Source of the DNA: an uncultured Clostridia bacterium
GTDB taxonomy: Bacteria > Bacillota > Clostridia > Christensenellales > Aristaeellaceae
Assembly (NCBI GenBank): GCA_934621505.1
Contig: CAKTUU010000008.1
Location: forward strand, 3,199-67,198
Direction: 5' to 3'
DNA length: 64,000 bases
This document shows, one piece after another, positions 16,629 to 24,404 of this stretch. A model generated the notes under the pieces. It had not been told where the DNA came from. It worked only from the letters and a program-made list of their open reading frames with translations, and searched no databases. The position numbers and the translations under genes were made by a program. The first letter of the stretch is position 1. The number at the start of each line of letters is the position of its first letter.

Positions 16629-18035
16629 TTACAAAGAAGCTACAGGACAATGCTGGGTCTGGGGCGCGTCCTCCACATATTTGCGCAGGAAGGGCACCGC
16701 CATAAACACCGCCGCCGCGCAGCACAGCACGTCGGCCACGGGAGTAGCCCATACCACGCCGTACAGGGGAAACAGCCGTCCCAGCGCAAACATCAGCGGA
16801 ATATCCAGCACGCCCTTGCGCATGGTGGCCAGCAAAAACGACCGCTTGCTTTCCCCCACCGCCTGAAAGAAGGAAATAAACGAATACGCGCAGGCGGAGA
16901 ACGGACCGCCCAGACACAGAATGCGCAGGCAGGCCATGCCGTAGCTTTCCGCGCCGGATCCGCTGCGGATAAACACATCCACCAGCGGACGGGCCAGGGT
17001 CAGGCTCATCACCATGCACAGCGCCGCCAGGGTGATGGACGCCAGGCAGGACAGCCGGACGCTGTCCCGCAGGCGCTTGTGGTTTTTCGCGCCAAAGCTG
17101 TAGCTGATCAGCGGCAGCACACCCTGGGTCATGCCGCGTACAATGCAGTGGGCCAGCATGTTGATTTTTTTGGCTACCCCAACGCCGGCCTGCACCGCCG
17201 TGCCGTAGTCGGACAGCAGGTTATCCATGGTGGCGTAGGATACGTTCTCCAGCAGGGTCATGGCGCAGGCGGGCAGGCCGATGGACAGCACCCTGCCGGG
17301 AATGCCGCCCCGCAGCGCATGGCGGGTGGGCTTTAATTGCAGCACCGTATGGTGACGGCGGCGGAAAATGACCAGCAGGAAATAGACGGTAGCCAGCAGG
17401 TTGGACAGCGCCGTGGCAATGGCCACGCTCAGGGGTTCCATGCCCTTGGGCATAATCACCAGCATAAACAGCGGGTCCAGCGCGATGTTCAAAATGCCGC
17501 CCATGGCCACGCCCAGTCCCGCCTGGGCGCTGTGCCCCTCCGACCGCAGCAGGTGGGCCAGCAGGCTGTTCAGGCTGGTGACCAGACCGCCCACGCCTAC
17601 AGTGCAAAGCAGGTAGCCCCGGGCGTATTCATGCACCGCCGGGTCCACGCCGCCCAGCAGGTTCACATACACATCCACCAGCAGGATGCACAGCAGGGAA
17701 TACAGCAGCGTTACGGCTATGCAGCCCCAAAAGGCGAAGGAGGCGGCGTAGCCCGCCCGGTCCCGCTGGTGGTTGCCCAGCTGGCGGGCAATGACGCTGG
17801 CGCCGCCCACGCCAAACAAATTGGCAATGGCGGACAGAATCATAAACGCGGGCATGCACACGGTAACAGCGGTGAGCATGTTGTCATTGCCGGTCAGGCC
17901 GATAAAAAAGGTGTCGGCCAGGTTGTACACCACCAGAATGATCTGCCCGATAATGGTGGGCAGGGCCAGCCGCACAATGGCCTCCGGCACCGGGCATTCC
18001 GCAAAAATGGATTCCTTATTCTTCAAGCGCGTCAT
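16629..18035 (-). CDS. MATE-family efflux transporter
   Basis: This 468-residue protein has twelve predicted membrane helices in two MATE repeats. The N-terminal repeat carries the usual pattern (LPTIIGQIILVVYNLADTFFIG, then GVGGASVIARQLG). MATE pumps expel cationic drugs or metabolites by sodium or proton exchange. An AGGAGGG site precedes ATG at 18035. Upstream lies a 200-base leader with an intrinsic terminator and competing helices, so expression is probably controlled by attenuation. The substrate is unknown. A second, distinct MATE gene occurs at 55154. Confidence 0.92.
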   Translation of the reverse strand: MTRLKNKESIFAECPVPEAIVRLALPTIIGQIILVVYNLADTFFIGLTGNDNMLTAVTVCMPAFMILSAIANLFGVGGASVIARQLGNHQRDRAGYAASFAFWGCIAVTLLYSLLCILLVDVYVNLLGGVDPAVHEYARGYLLCTVGVGGLVTSLNSLLAHLLRSEGHSAQAGLGVAMGGILNIALDPLFMLVIMPKGMEPLSVAIATALSNLLATVYFLLVIFRRRHHTVLQLKPTRHALRGGIPGRVLSIGLPACAMTLLENVSYATMDNLLSDYGTAVQAGVGVAKKINMLAHCIVRGMTQGVLPLISYSFGAKNHKRLRDSVRLSCLASITLAALCMVMSLTLARPLVDVFIRSGSGAESYGMACLRILCLGGPFSACAYSFISFFQAVGESKRSFLLATMRKGVLDIPLMFALGRLFPLYGVVWATPVADVLCCAAAVFMAVPFLRKYVEDAPQTQHCPVASL

Positions 18036-18072
18036 CGCTGAATCCCTCCTTTATCTTTTCTGACGGTATGAT

Positions 18073-18300
18073 AAAAAAACGTGCAAGCCGCCGGGCTGCC
18101 AGGCAGCGCCGCCCTCCTGCACGAAAACAAAGGCCGCTGTTCGCTTTTCAGCCAACAGCCCGCGGTCTTCGTGCCGGAAAAAACCGGTTTATCCGTCTAA
18201 GTTCCCGCATCCGGCACACATCCTTTCGTCATCCTGTTTCATTTACGGATAGCGTCATTATATGCGGCGGCAGATACCAGCGCAAATTAACTTTCTCTTG
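18073..18300 (-). promoter_or_regulatory. Attenuator or riboswitch-like leader of the MATE gene
   Basis: On the minus strand three helices compete. Helix 1: GTGCCGGA (18217-18210) with TCCGGCAC (18178-18171). Helix 2: GCACGAA (18174-18168) with TTCGTGC (18125-18119). Helix 3: CGTGCA (18123-18118) with TGCACG (18085-18080), closing a terminator with seven T (18079-18073). Helix 1 and helix 3 can coexist, and helix 2 excludes both, so ligand or ribosome position could decide read-through. A TTGGTT-17-TATAGG promoter lies about 18303-18331. A 12-codon frame (18232-18197) overlaps helix 1 but lacks a clear ribosome site. I do not recognise a known riboswitch class. Confidence 0.55.
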
Positions 18301-18360
18301 GACCCTATAAAGAATGCTTATATTCTAACCAAATGTCCATAAGAACGTGCAAAAAGAAAC

Positions 18361-18392
18361 GGAATGCCATAACAAACCGTTATAGCATCCCG
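18361..18392 (-). terminator. Intrinsic terminator of the Bce-like operon
   Basis: On the minus strand GGATGCTATAAC pairs with GTTATGGCATTCC (18390-18361, one mismatch). TTTCTTTTT follows. It ends the ABC operon that includes the 55-codon protein. Confidence 0.75.
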
Positions 18393-18398
18393 TCCAAA

Positions 18399-18566
18399 TT
18401 AGAATAAGTCTTTTGAACAGACGTTTCCTTTGATACGTTGTGCCCATCTGTCTCCCAGATTAAACAGGCACAGGCCGCAGCTGAGCAGCAGGCTGGAAGG
18501 CAAAATCAGCATGACGCACAGCCCAAAGAACAGCCAGAACACCGCGCCGGATAAAACCCTTCGCAT
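18399..18566 (-). CDS. Small hydrophobic membrane protein (55 aa) at the end of the Bce-like operon
   Basis: ATG at 18566 is preceded by GAGGAG at 8 bases and lies 12 bases after the stop of the ABC permease, and the frame runs 55 codons to TAA at 18399, just before the terminator. The protein starts with two arginines (MRRVLSGAVFWLFFGLCVML), has one or two membrane segments over residues 5-38, and ends in a short basic soluble tail (DRWAQRIKGNVCSKDLF). The position, ribosome site and terminator support translation. I recognise no family. It could be a small accessory subunit of the transporter or sensor kinase. Confidence 0.65.
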   Translation of the reverse strand: MRRVLSGAVFWLFFGLCVMLILPSSLLLSCGLCLFNLGDRWAQRIKGNVCSKDLF

Positions 18567-18578
18567 ATCCCGCTCCTC

Positions 18579-20552
18579 TCATTCGCTGACGATTTTTTCA
18601 TACACGCGGGAGGTAAACAGGTACACGCCGCCATACAGCAGGGCAAACAGCGTCACGCTGCCCAGCGCGCACAGGGCCATCAGCTTTACGTTGGTCATGG
18701 CCAGGGCCCGCATCATGGTAACAATGCCGGGGAAGGCCGCCGCGATGTGCAGCGCCGCCGCCGCCAGCGGCAGGAAGAACACCCACACGATCTGGGACGA
18801 TACGCTTCTGCGAATTTCCGCCTGGCTGAGGCCCACCTTGCGCATAATGCGGTAGCGCTCCCGGTCCTCGTAGCCCTCGGTAATCTGCTTATAATACATA
18901 ATCAGCACCATGGCCATCAGGAACAGCACGCTCAGGAACAGGCCCACAAACAGCAGGCCGCCGTACAGCTCCAACTCGTCATTCCAAAGGGCGGGCCGGC
19001 TGCGGATGTGCCGCAGACCCATATTCTCATCCAGCCGTTTCATCAGCCGGTCCGCCGCGTCCACAATCTGCCGGTCTGTCGCGCCGGGCAGGCTCAGCCA
19101 CAGGGTGGTGCGTATGCTGGAAGCGTTCTCCCGGTAAGTTTCCTGCTGGCGCTGGAAGGCCCAGCGCACCACGTCCATGTCCTTCACCACCAGAAAGCAG
19201 GTATTGTACATGCTCACCAGCGCGGAGCCTGTATCCAGCTGGTCCGCAATGCGTTTTTTCACCGTAAAGGTACGGTCAAACAGGGTCAGCGTGTCCTCCG
19301 GGTGGCTGTCCCGGTAATCCTCCAGCAAAATCTGGTTTTCCTCCAGGGTTTCGTTCTGCCCGAAGGACCGGTTATAATCCTCCAAAGGCAGCAGATACAA
19401 CACGGCGGGGGTGCGCACCAGCATCAGGTCGTTTCCGGCCACTGCCTCCGCCGTGTAGGCATCGCCGTTCTGAAAGGCGGTAAAGCTCAAAAAGCGGTAG
19501 ACAACCGTATCGCCCCGTTTCAGGCCGTCCCTGTCCAGCTCCTGGTCCACCACGTCCAGCAGATCATCCGGGGCGTTTTCCAGGGTATCGATGCTGATAT
19601 CCCCCCTCAGTTGCTGGTTCAGGATATCCTCCATGCTCCACCACAGGGACGTGGTGGAAAACACCATCACCAGCACCATGGTCAGCAGAATGCAGATATT
19701 GGCCAGACCAACGGCGTTTTGCTTCATGCGGTACACCATGCCGGATACGCTGATAAAATGACTGGGCTGGTAGTAATACCGCCTGCTGCGCTTCAGCAGC
19801 TTCAGCACGGTAATGCTGCCGGAGGTAAACAGCAGGTAGGTGCCCGCAATGACCAGCAGCACGGCAAAAAAGAAAACAAAGATCATGGTGGCGGAATCCT
19901 TGACCATAATGCTCAGCCAGTAGCCCGCGCCCAGACAGACCACGCCCAGCAGGGTCAGCAACCACTTGTTGCGGGGTTCCTTTTCCCCAACGCTGCCGCC
20001 GTGCAGCAGTTCAATGGGGTCGGCCCGCCATACCTGGCGGACGGCGTTCAGCAGCGTAAGCGCAAACACCAGACTGATCAAAAACGCCGTCAGCCAAAGG
20101 ACCTCACCGGACACATAGAAGCCCAGGGCCACGCTTTTGCCCAGCAGCTTGCCCAGCGCCAGGTGCATCAGCTTGTCCAGCAGGACGCCCAGACCCAGCC
20201 CCGCGCCCAGGCTGACCAGCCACAGAAAGGCCGTCTCCCACCAGATGACCCGGGCCAGATGCTTGCGCTCCATGCCCAGCACCATGTACAGGCCAAATTC
20301 CTTTTTGCGGCGCTTCATCAAAAAGCTGTTGGTATAAAACAGAAAGATAAACGCGAACAGCGTGGTGACAAACAGGCCCAGGCTGAGGGAAAAGCCCAGG
20401 GTAGAGCCTTCCAGCTCCGGATTCTTTTTCAGCGAAGCCATGATGTACAGCATGGCTGTGGTCACCACGGCGGTCAGCATATAGGGGTAATAGATTTTTC
20501 CGTTTTTGCGAATGCCCGTCAGGGCCAGCCGGGCGAAAAGTCCCTTACGCAT
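18579..20552 (-). CDS. ABC transporter permease, BceB/FtsX type
   Basis: This 657-residue membrane protein has two FtsX-type permease domains and a large extracellular region (about residues 310-530), the layout of BceB proteins. These permeases sense and remove peptide antibiotics such as bacitracin-like compounds and signal to a partner histidine kinase. The ATPase gene overlaps by 8 bases, and the kinase and regulator lie just upstream in the same direction. Charged cytoplasmic loops (LMKRRKKEFGLYMVLGMERKHLARV) match the coupling region of the family. The drug recognised cannot be predicted. Confidence 0.92.
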   Translation of the reverse strand: MRKGLFARLALTGIRKNGKIYYPYMLTAVVTTAMLYIMASLKKNPELEGSTLGFSLSLGLFVTTLFAFIFLFYTNSFLMKRRKKEFGLYMVLGMERKHLARVIWWETAFLWLVSLGAGLGLGVLLDKLMHLALGKLLGKSVALGFYVSGEVLWLTAFLISLVFALTLLNAVRQVWRADPIELLHGGSVGEKEPRNKWLLTLLGVVCLGAGYWLSIMVKDSATMIFVFFFAVLLVIAGTYLLFTSGSITVLKLLKRSRRYYYQPSHFISVSGMVYRMKQNAVGLANICILLTMVLVMVFSTTSLWWSMEDILNQQLRGDISIDTLENAPDDLLDVVDQELDRDGLKRGDTVVYRFLSFTAFQNGDAYTAEAVAGNDLMLVRTPAVLYLLPLEDYNRSFGQNETLEENQILLEDYRDSHPEDTLTLFDRTFTVKKRIADQLDTGSALVSMYNTCFLVVKDMDVVRWAFQRQQETYRENASSIRTTLWLSLPGATDRQIVDAADRLMKRLDENMGLRHIRSRPALWNDELELYGGLLFVGLFLSVLFLMAMVLIMYYKQITEGYEDRERYRIMRKVGLSQAEIRRSVSSQIVWVFFLPLAAAALHIAAAFPGIVTMMRALAMTNVKLMALCALGSVTLFALLYGGVYLFTSRVYEKIVSE

Positions 20553-21312
20553 GGCTTACGCCTCCCGTGGTCAGGGCGGTCAGCGTGTCGCTGATGCGCT
20601 GGTACAGGTTTTCCGGCCCCTCGTCGCCCCGGTACAGCTGGTGGAACACCTCGCCATCCTTAATAAACAGCACCCGCCGCGCGTGGCTGGCGGCCTTGAC
20701 GGAGTGGGTGACCATCAGCAGGGTCTGACCGCTGTCGTTAATGTCGCCAAACAGGCGCAGCAGGCTGTCGGTGGACCGGCTGTCCAGCGCGCCGGTAGGC
20801 TCGTCCGCCAGGATGATCTTGGGCCCGGCAATCAGCGCCCTGGCCACGGCCGCCCGCTGCTTCTGGCCGCCGCTGACCTCGTAGGGGTATTTGCTCAGCA
20901 GCGCCGTAATGCCCAGCCGCTCGGCAATGGGGGCCAGCAGCCCGTCCATCTTCTGCCAGGGCTCGCCCCGCAGCACCAGGGGCAGGAGAATGTTGTCCCG
21001 CAGGCTGAAGGTATCCAGCAGGTTAAAGTCCTGAAACACAAAGCCCAAATGATCCCGGCGGAACGCGGACAGTTCCTTTTCACTAACGGCGGTAAGCTCC
21101 CGTCCATCCAGCCGCACCACGCCCCGGGTGGGCTTATCCAGCGCGGCCAGAATGTTCAGCAGCGTGGTTTTGCCGCTGCCGCTTTCCCCCATGATGGCTA
21201 CATATTCGCCTTTTTCCACGGTAAAGCTGACGTCGCTCAGGGCCTGTACCCGGTTTTGCCCAAACCGGGTGGTGTAAATTTTTTGAATGTGTTCTACTTC
21301 CAATAGCGCCAT
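20545..21312 (-). CDS. ABC transporter ATP-binding protein, BceA type
   Basis: This 255-residue ATPase has Walker A in GESGSGKTT, the family Q-loop in VFQDFNLLD, signature VSGGQKQR and Walker B running into ILADEPTGALD, the MacB/BceA pattern. It drives the overlapping BceB-like permease. It has its own upstream region holding a BceR-type binding site, so it is probably induced by the adjacent two-component system. The start ATG at 21312 has a GGGAGG site. Confidence 0.95.
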   Translation of the reverse strand: MALLEVEHIQKIYTTRFGQNRVQALSDVSFTVEKGEYVAIMGESGSGKTTLLNILAALDKPTRGVVRLDGRELTAVSEKELSAFRRDHLGFVFQDFNLLDTFSLRDNILLPLVLRGEPWQKMDGLLAPIAERLGITALLSKYPYEVSGGQKQRAAVARALIAGPKIILADEPTGALDSRSTDSLLRLFGDINDSGQTLLMVTHSVKAASHARRVLFIKDGEVFHQLYRGDEGPENLYQRISDTLTALTTGGVSHA

Positions 21313-21345
21313 ATGGCAGGCCTCCCTTTCTTGGTTACGGTGTAC

Positions 21346-21419
21346 AGCATACCATCAGGGCAGCCCCGCCTGCCATTGCATCCCCTTACATTTGGGCGGC
21401 GTGTCTTACATTTTTGTCA
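21346..21419 (-). promoter_or_regulatory. BceR-type operator and promoter of the bceAB-like genes
   Basis: On the minus strand TGACA-AAAA-TGTAA (21419-21406) fits the known BceR-family box TNACA-N4-TGTAA. A second half-site AAATGTAAGG follows downstream. A -10-like TATGCT lies at 21351-21346 but no good -35 is present, as expected for a promoter that needs its response regulator. The box overlaps the stop codon of the kinase gene. Confidence 0.7.
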
Positions 21420-22406
21420 CGATGCCGGGTCCACCGCCTCCCGGGCCAGGCTTACCGTCACCCTTGTGCCCCTGCTCACCTGGGATTCAATGTGAATCCC
21501 GTGTCCCAGCTTTTCCAGCACCCGCTTGCTCAGGTACAGGCCCAGCCCGGTGGCGTGCTTGTCCCGGCGGCCGTTCAGCCCCGTATAGCCATGGTCAAAG
21601 ATACGGGGCAGATCCTCCGGCGCGATGCCGATGCCCGTATCCTCCACAATCAGGGTCTGGTTCGGCTCGTCCGCCCGCAGGGTCACTCCGCCCCGGACGG
21701 TGTATTTCACCGCGTTGGACAGCAGCTGATCCAGCACAAAGCCCAGCCATTTTTCATCCGTGACCACGGACAGGGTGGTGGGCTGATAGTTCAGCTTCAG
21801 CTTCTTTTGAATAAACAGGGGCCCGAACCGCCGGGCGCAGCGCAGCATGACGGCGTTTACATTGCAGGGACGCAGCACATAGTCGGTGGGGCCGCACAGC
21901 CGGTCGTACCCCAGCATCATTTCCACATACTGTTCCGTTTTCAGCAATTCCGCCGACAGGTCGGTAGGGCTGGCCGCTCCGCTTTGCAGCAGCAGCTTCA
22001 TGGCAGAAATGGGCACCTTGATCTGGTGCGCCCACAGGGCGGTATACTCGTCCCGGTCCCGCTGGCGGCGGTCCGTTTCGTCCAGCGCCGCTTCCCGGGC
22101 CTGCGCGGTTTTCAGGGCCAGGGCGCGCCAGTCCTCCTCAAGCAGGGTGCGGGCGGGCGGCAGGCTGGCGTCGGTGGTCAGCGGGGGCATGGCCCGCAGG
22201 CGGCGGTGCAGCTTCATCTCCCGGCAAACGCCTATCCCCGTCCCAATCGCCCCCGCGCACAGGCACAGCAGGGCCGCGTACAGCATGCCCAGCAGCGGCG
22301 CGCCGGTTAAATACCCCACCAGCAGGAAGATGCCCACCGCCGCCGCATACAGCGCCGCGCCGGGCAGGCGTTTTTTCAAGCAGCGTCCCAATCCGTCGTT
22401 TTTCAT
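21417..22406 (-). CDS. Intramembrane-sensing histidine kinase, BceS type
   Basis: This 329-residue kinase has two membrane helices within residues 14-60 joined by a very short outside loop, so it cannot bind a ligand itself. Such kinases take their signal from the partner ABC permease. The phosphorylated histidine is His127 in WAHQIKVPISAM, and the ATPase domain has the N box (LLSNAVKYT), G1 (VEDTGIGI) and G2 (HATGLGLYLSK). It overlaps the response regulator gene by 4 bases. Together they form a detoxification sensing module with the downstream ABC genes. Confidence 0.93.
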   Translation of the reverse strand: MKNDGLGRCLKKRLPGAALYAAAVGIFLLVGYLTGAPLLGMLYAALLCLCAGAIGTGIGVCREMKLHRRLRAMPPLTTDASLPPARTLLEEDWRALALKTAQAREAALDETDRRQRDRDEYTALWAHQIKVPISAMKLLLQSGAASPTDLSAELLKTEQYVEMMLGYDRLCGPTDYVLRPCNVNAVMLRCARRFGPLFIQKKLKLNYQPTTLSVVTDEKWLGFVLDQLLSNAVKYTVRGGVTLRADEPNQTLIVEDTGIGIAPEDLPRIFDHGYTGLNGRRDKHATGLGLYLSKRVLEKLGHGIHIESQVSRGTRVTVSLAREAVDPAS

Positions 22407-23074
22407 GGAATGATATACCCCATTCCCTTTCGGGTGGCGATCAGCCCCGCCGCCCCCAGCGCGTCCAGCTTGCGGCGCAGCCGGGCGATGTTCACGCTCA
22501 ATGTGTTTTCATCCACAAAGGCATCCGTTTCCCACAGCCGGGCCATCAGCGTGTCCCGGCTGACGATCTGTCCCTTGTTTTCCAGCAGTACATGCAGGAT
22601 GCGGCTTTCGTTGCGGGTCAGCTCCTCCCGCCTGCCCTGAAACGTAACCGACCCGTCCGCCGGGGCAAAAATCAAATCCCCATGGGTCAAAACCGTCTGC
22701 TGCCCGGCAAAATCGTAGGCCCGGCGCAAAAGCGCCTGCACCTTGGCCATCAGCACGCTCAAATCAAAGGGCTTGGACACAAAATCATCCGCCCCGGCGC
22801 TCAGGGCCATCAGGATGTTCATATTCTCCCCCGCCGAGGAAATAAACAAAATGGGCACGGTGCTGATTTTGCGTATCTCGCCGCACCAGTGATAGCCGTC
22901 AAAAAAGGGCAGGCTGATATCCATCAGCACCAGCTGAGGGTCGTAGGCGGCAAACTCCCGCAGCACATTGCCAAAATCCTGCACGCCCCGGGCTTCCAGG
23001 CCCCAGCGCTTCAGCTGCGCGGCCAGGGTTTCCGTAATCACCGGGTCATCCTCCACAATCAACACGCGGTACAT
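22403..23074 (-). CDS. Response regulator, OmpR/BceR type
   Basis: This 223-residue regulator has a receiver domain with Asp52 as phosphorylation site (VLMDISLPFFDG), the acidic pair near residues 9-10 and Lys in the SKPF motif. A C-terminal winged helix (about 125-222) follows, with the NVLSVNIARLRRKLD-like recognition region (ENTLSVNIARLRRKLD). It should activate the bceAB-like genes through the box at 21406-21419. The operon begins here from a consensus promoter. Confidence 0.95.
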   Translation of the reverse strand: MYRVLIVEDDPVITETLAAQLKRWGLEARGVQDFGNVLREFAAYDPQLVLMDISLPFFDGYHWCGEIRKISTVPILFISSAGENMNILMALSAGADDFVSKPFDLSVLMAKVQALLRRAYDFAGQQTVLTHGDLIFAPADGSVTFQGRREELTRNESRILHVLLENKGQIVSRDTLMARLWETDAFVDENTLSVNIARLRRKLDALGAAGLIATRKGMGYIIP

Positions 23075-23095
23075 GGCTGGCCCTCCTTTTTTTGT

Positions 23096-23124
23096 ATCAT
23101 AACCGGGGGCGCGTTCCCTGTCAA
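23096..23124 (-). promoter_or_regulatory. Promoter of the two-component operon
   Basis: On the minus strand TTGACA (23124-23119) and TATGAT (23101-23096) are 17 bases apart, followed by AAGGAGGG and the response regulator ATG. Confidence 0.85.
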
Positions 23125-23193
23125 GCGGCAGGAAAGCCCCTGCCCCGCGGCGAATGCATAACCCAAACCCATACTGGAGAGGATGGCGCGGCT

Positions 23194-24306
23194 ATGAACA
23201 ACATCATCGACTATGTCAAGTGGCGCGGAGACCTGACCTTTGACCAGGCCCCTCTGTGCCCGGTGGATTTTCTGATCTTTGCCCAGCTGGTGCATCTGCC
23301 TCTGGAAAACCTGCGCGGGCAGGGGCTGGGCGAGCGGCTGTGCGACCTGGAGGGGCGCGTTTACAGCGCGGCCCCCGCCAAGGACGAAAACACTCTGATT
23401 CGTTCCCGGTACGAACTGTGGCAGGCTCTGCGGGACACGCCCCGCTTTGGCGACGTGCGGCTTGCCCGGTTTGCGTCCCATTTTGACGCGGAGGCGGAAA
23501 AGCAGTTCGCCGCGGCGGTATTCCGGTGCGGCGATGTCAGTATAGCGGCCTTCCGCGGCACCGACGCCACCCTGGTGGGCTGGAAGGAGGACTTTAACAT
23601 GGGCTTTGAAAGCCCGGTTCCTTCCCAAACCGAGGCGGTGGCCTTTTTAACGGACAACGCCGCCCTGACGGATACCTGGTACACCTGCGGCCATTCCAAG
23701 GGCGGCAACCTGGCCATGTACGCCGCCGCCACGTGCAGCCCTGAGGTGCGCAAAAAAATCCGCGGCGTATACAGCTTTGACGGCCCGGGCATGGATCAGC
23801 GCACCCTGCAAAGCCCGGGCTGGCAGGAATTGAGCATTCATTCCTATATTCCCGAATCGTCCATCATCGGCCTGCTGCTGGGCTACCGGGAGGATTTTAC
23901 CATCATCGAAAGCGACAGCGTCAGCATTATGCAGCACAATCCCTACCACTGGCACGTGCTGGGGCCCGGCTTTGTCACCGCCCAGGAAACCACCCTGTCC
24001 AGCCAGTTTACGGATAAAACCCTGCACAATTTTCTGGATAACTGCACCGTGGAGCAGCGCAAAACCATGATTAACGCCCTGTACAGCGTTTTGGCGGCCA
24101 GCGGAGCCACCCGCCTGCGGGATCTGCCCAAGGGCCTGATGACTCATCTGGACGATGTGGCGGCGGCCCTGGCGGCCATCTCCCCCGAGGAGCGTCAGGC
24201 CGTGGGCGGGGCGCTGAAAACCCTGGCCAGCGCGGGTGGCGAAAACATGCGCCTGCTGGCGGGCAGCCTGCTCAGCCGGTTCAGTCCCGAGGCCAAAAAG
24301 GACTAA
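23194..24306 (+). CDS. Mbeg1-like (DUF2974) alpha/beta hydrolase
   Basis: This 370-residue protein has a lipase-like nucleophile elbow GHSKGGN, with Ser168 as nucleophile, preceded by a lipase-type strand (VSIAAFRGTDATLVGWKEDF). This is the pattern of the DUF2974/Mbeg1-like family common in Clostridia, whose substrate is unknown. No signal peptide is present. I chose ATG at 23194 because GGAGAGGA lies before it and the family N-terminus MNNIIDYVKWRGDLTF begins there. An upstream in-frame ATG falls within the divergent promoter of the Bce operon. Confidence 0.87.
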   Translation: MNNIIDYVKWRGDLTFDQAPLCPVDFLIFAQLVHLPLENLRGQGLGERLCDLEGRVYSAAPAKDENTLIRSRYELWQALRDTPRFGDVRLARFASHFDAEAEKQFAAAVFRCGDVSIAAFRGTDATLVGWKEDFNMGFESPVPSQTEAVAFLTDNAALTDTWYTCGHSKGGNLAMYAAATCSPEVRKKIRGVYSFDGPGMDQRTLQSPGWQELSIHSYIPESSIIGLLLGYREDFTIIESDSVSIMQHNPYHWHVLGPGFVTAQETTLSSQFTDKTLHNFLDNCTVEQRKTMINALYSVLAASGATRLRDLPKGLMTHLDDVAAALAAISPEERQAVGGALKTLASAGGENMRLLAGSLLSRFSPEAKKD

Positions 24307-24338
24307 GTGGAAAAACGCCCCGACGGATGGGATTCGCG

Positions 24339-24367
24339 TTGACACAGGCCGCCAAAACCGTTATGAT
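24339..24367 (+). promoter_or_regulatory. Promoter of the sortase-like/DUF1015 gene pair
   Basis: TTGACA (24339-24344) and TATGAT (24362-24367) are 17 bases apart. The GTG start of the next gene follows with AGGAGG at 24391. Confidence 0.85.
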
Positions 24368-24404
24368 GTAGGGAAACCAGAGTGCAGGAAAGGAGGTCAT
24401 CATC

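Noticed and set aside
18119..18174. T-box-like sequence GACCGCGGGC in the MATE leader
   Set aside because: The full TGGNACCGCG motif, specifier loop and an amino-acid gene are missing.
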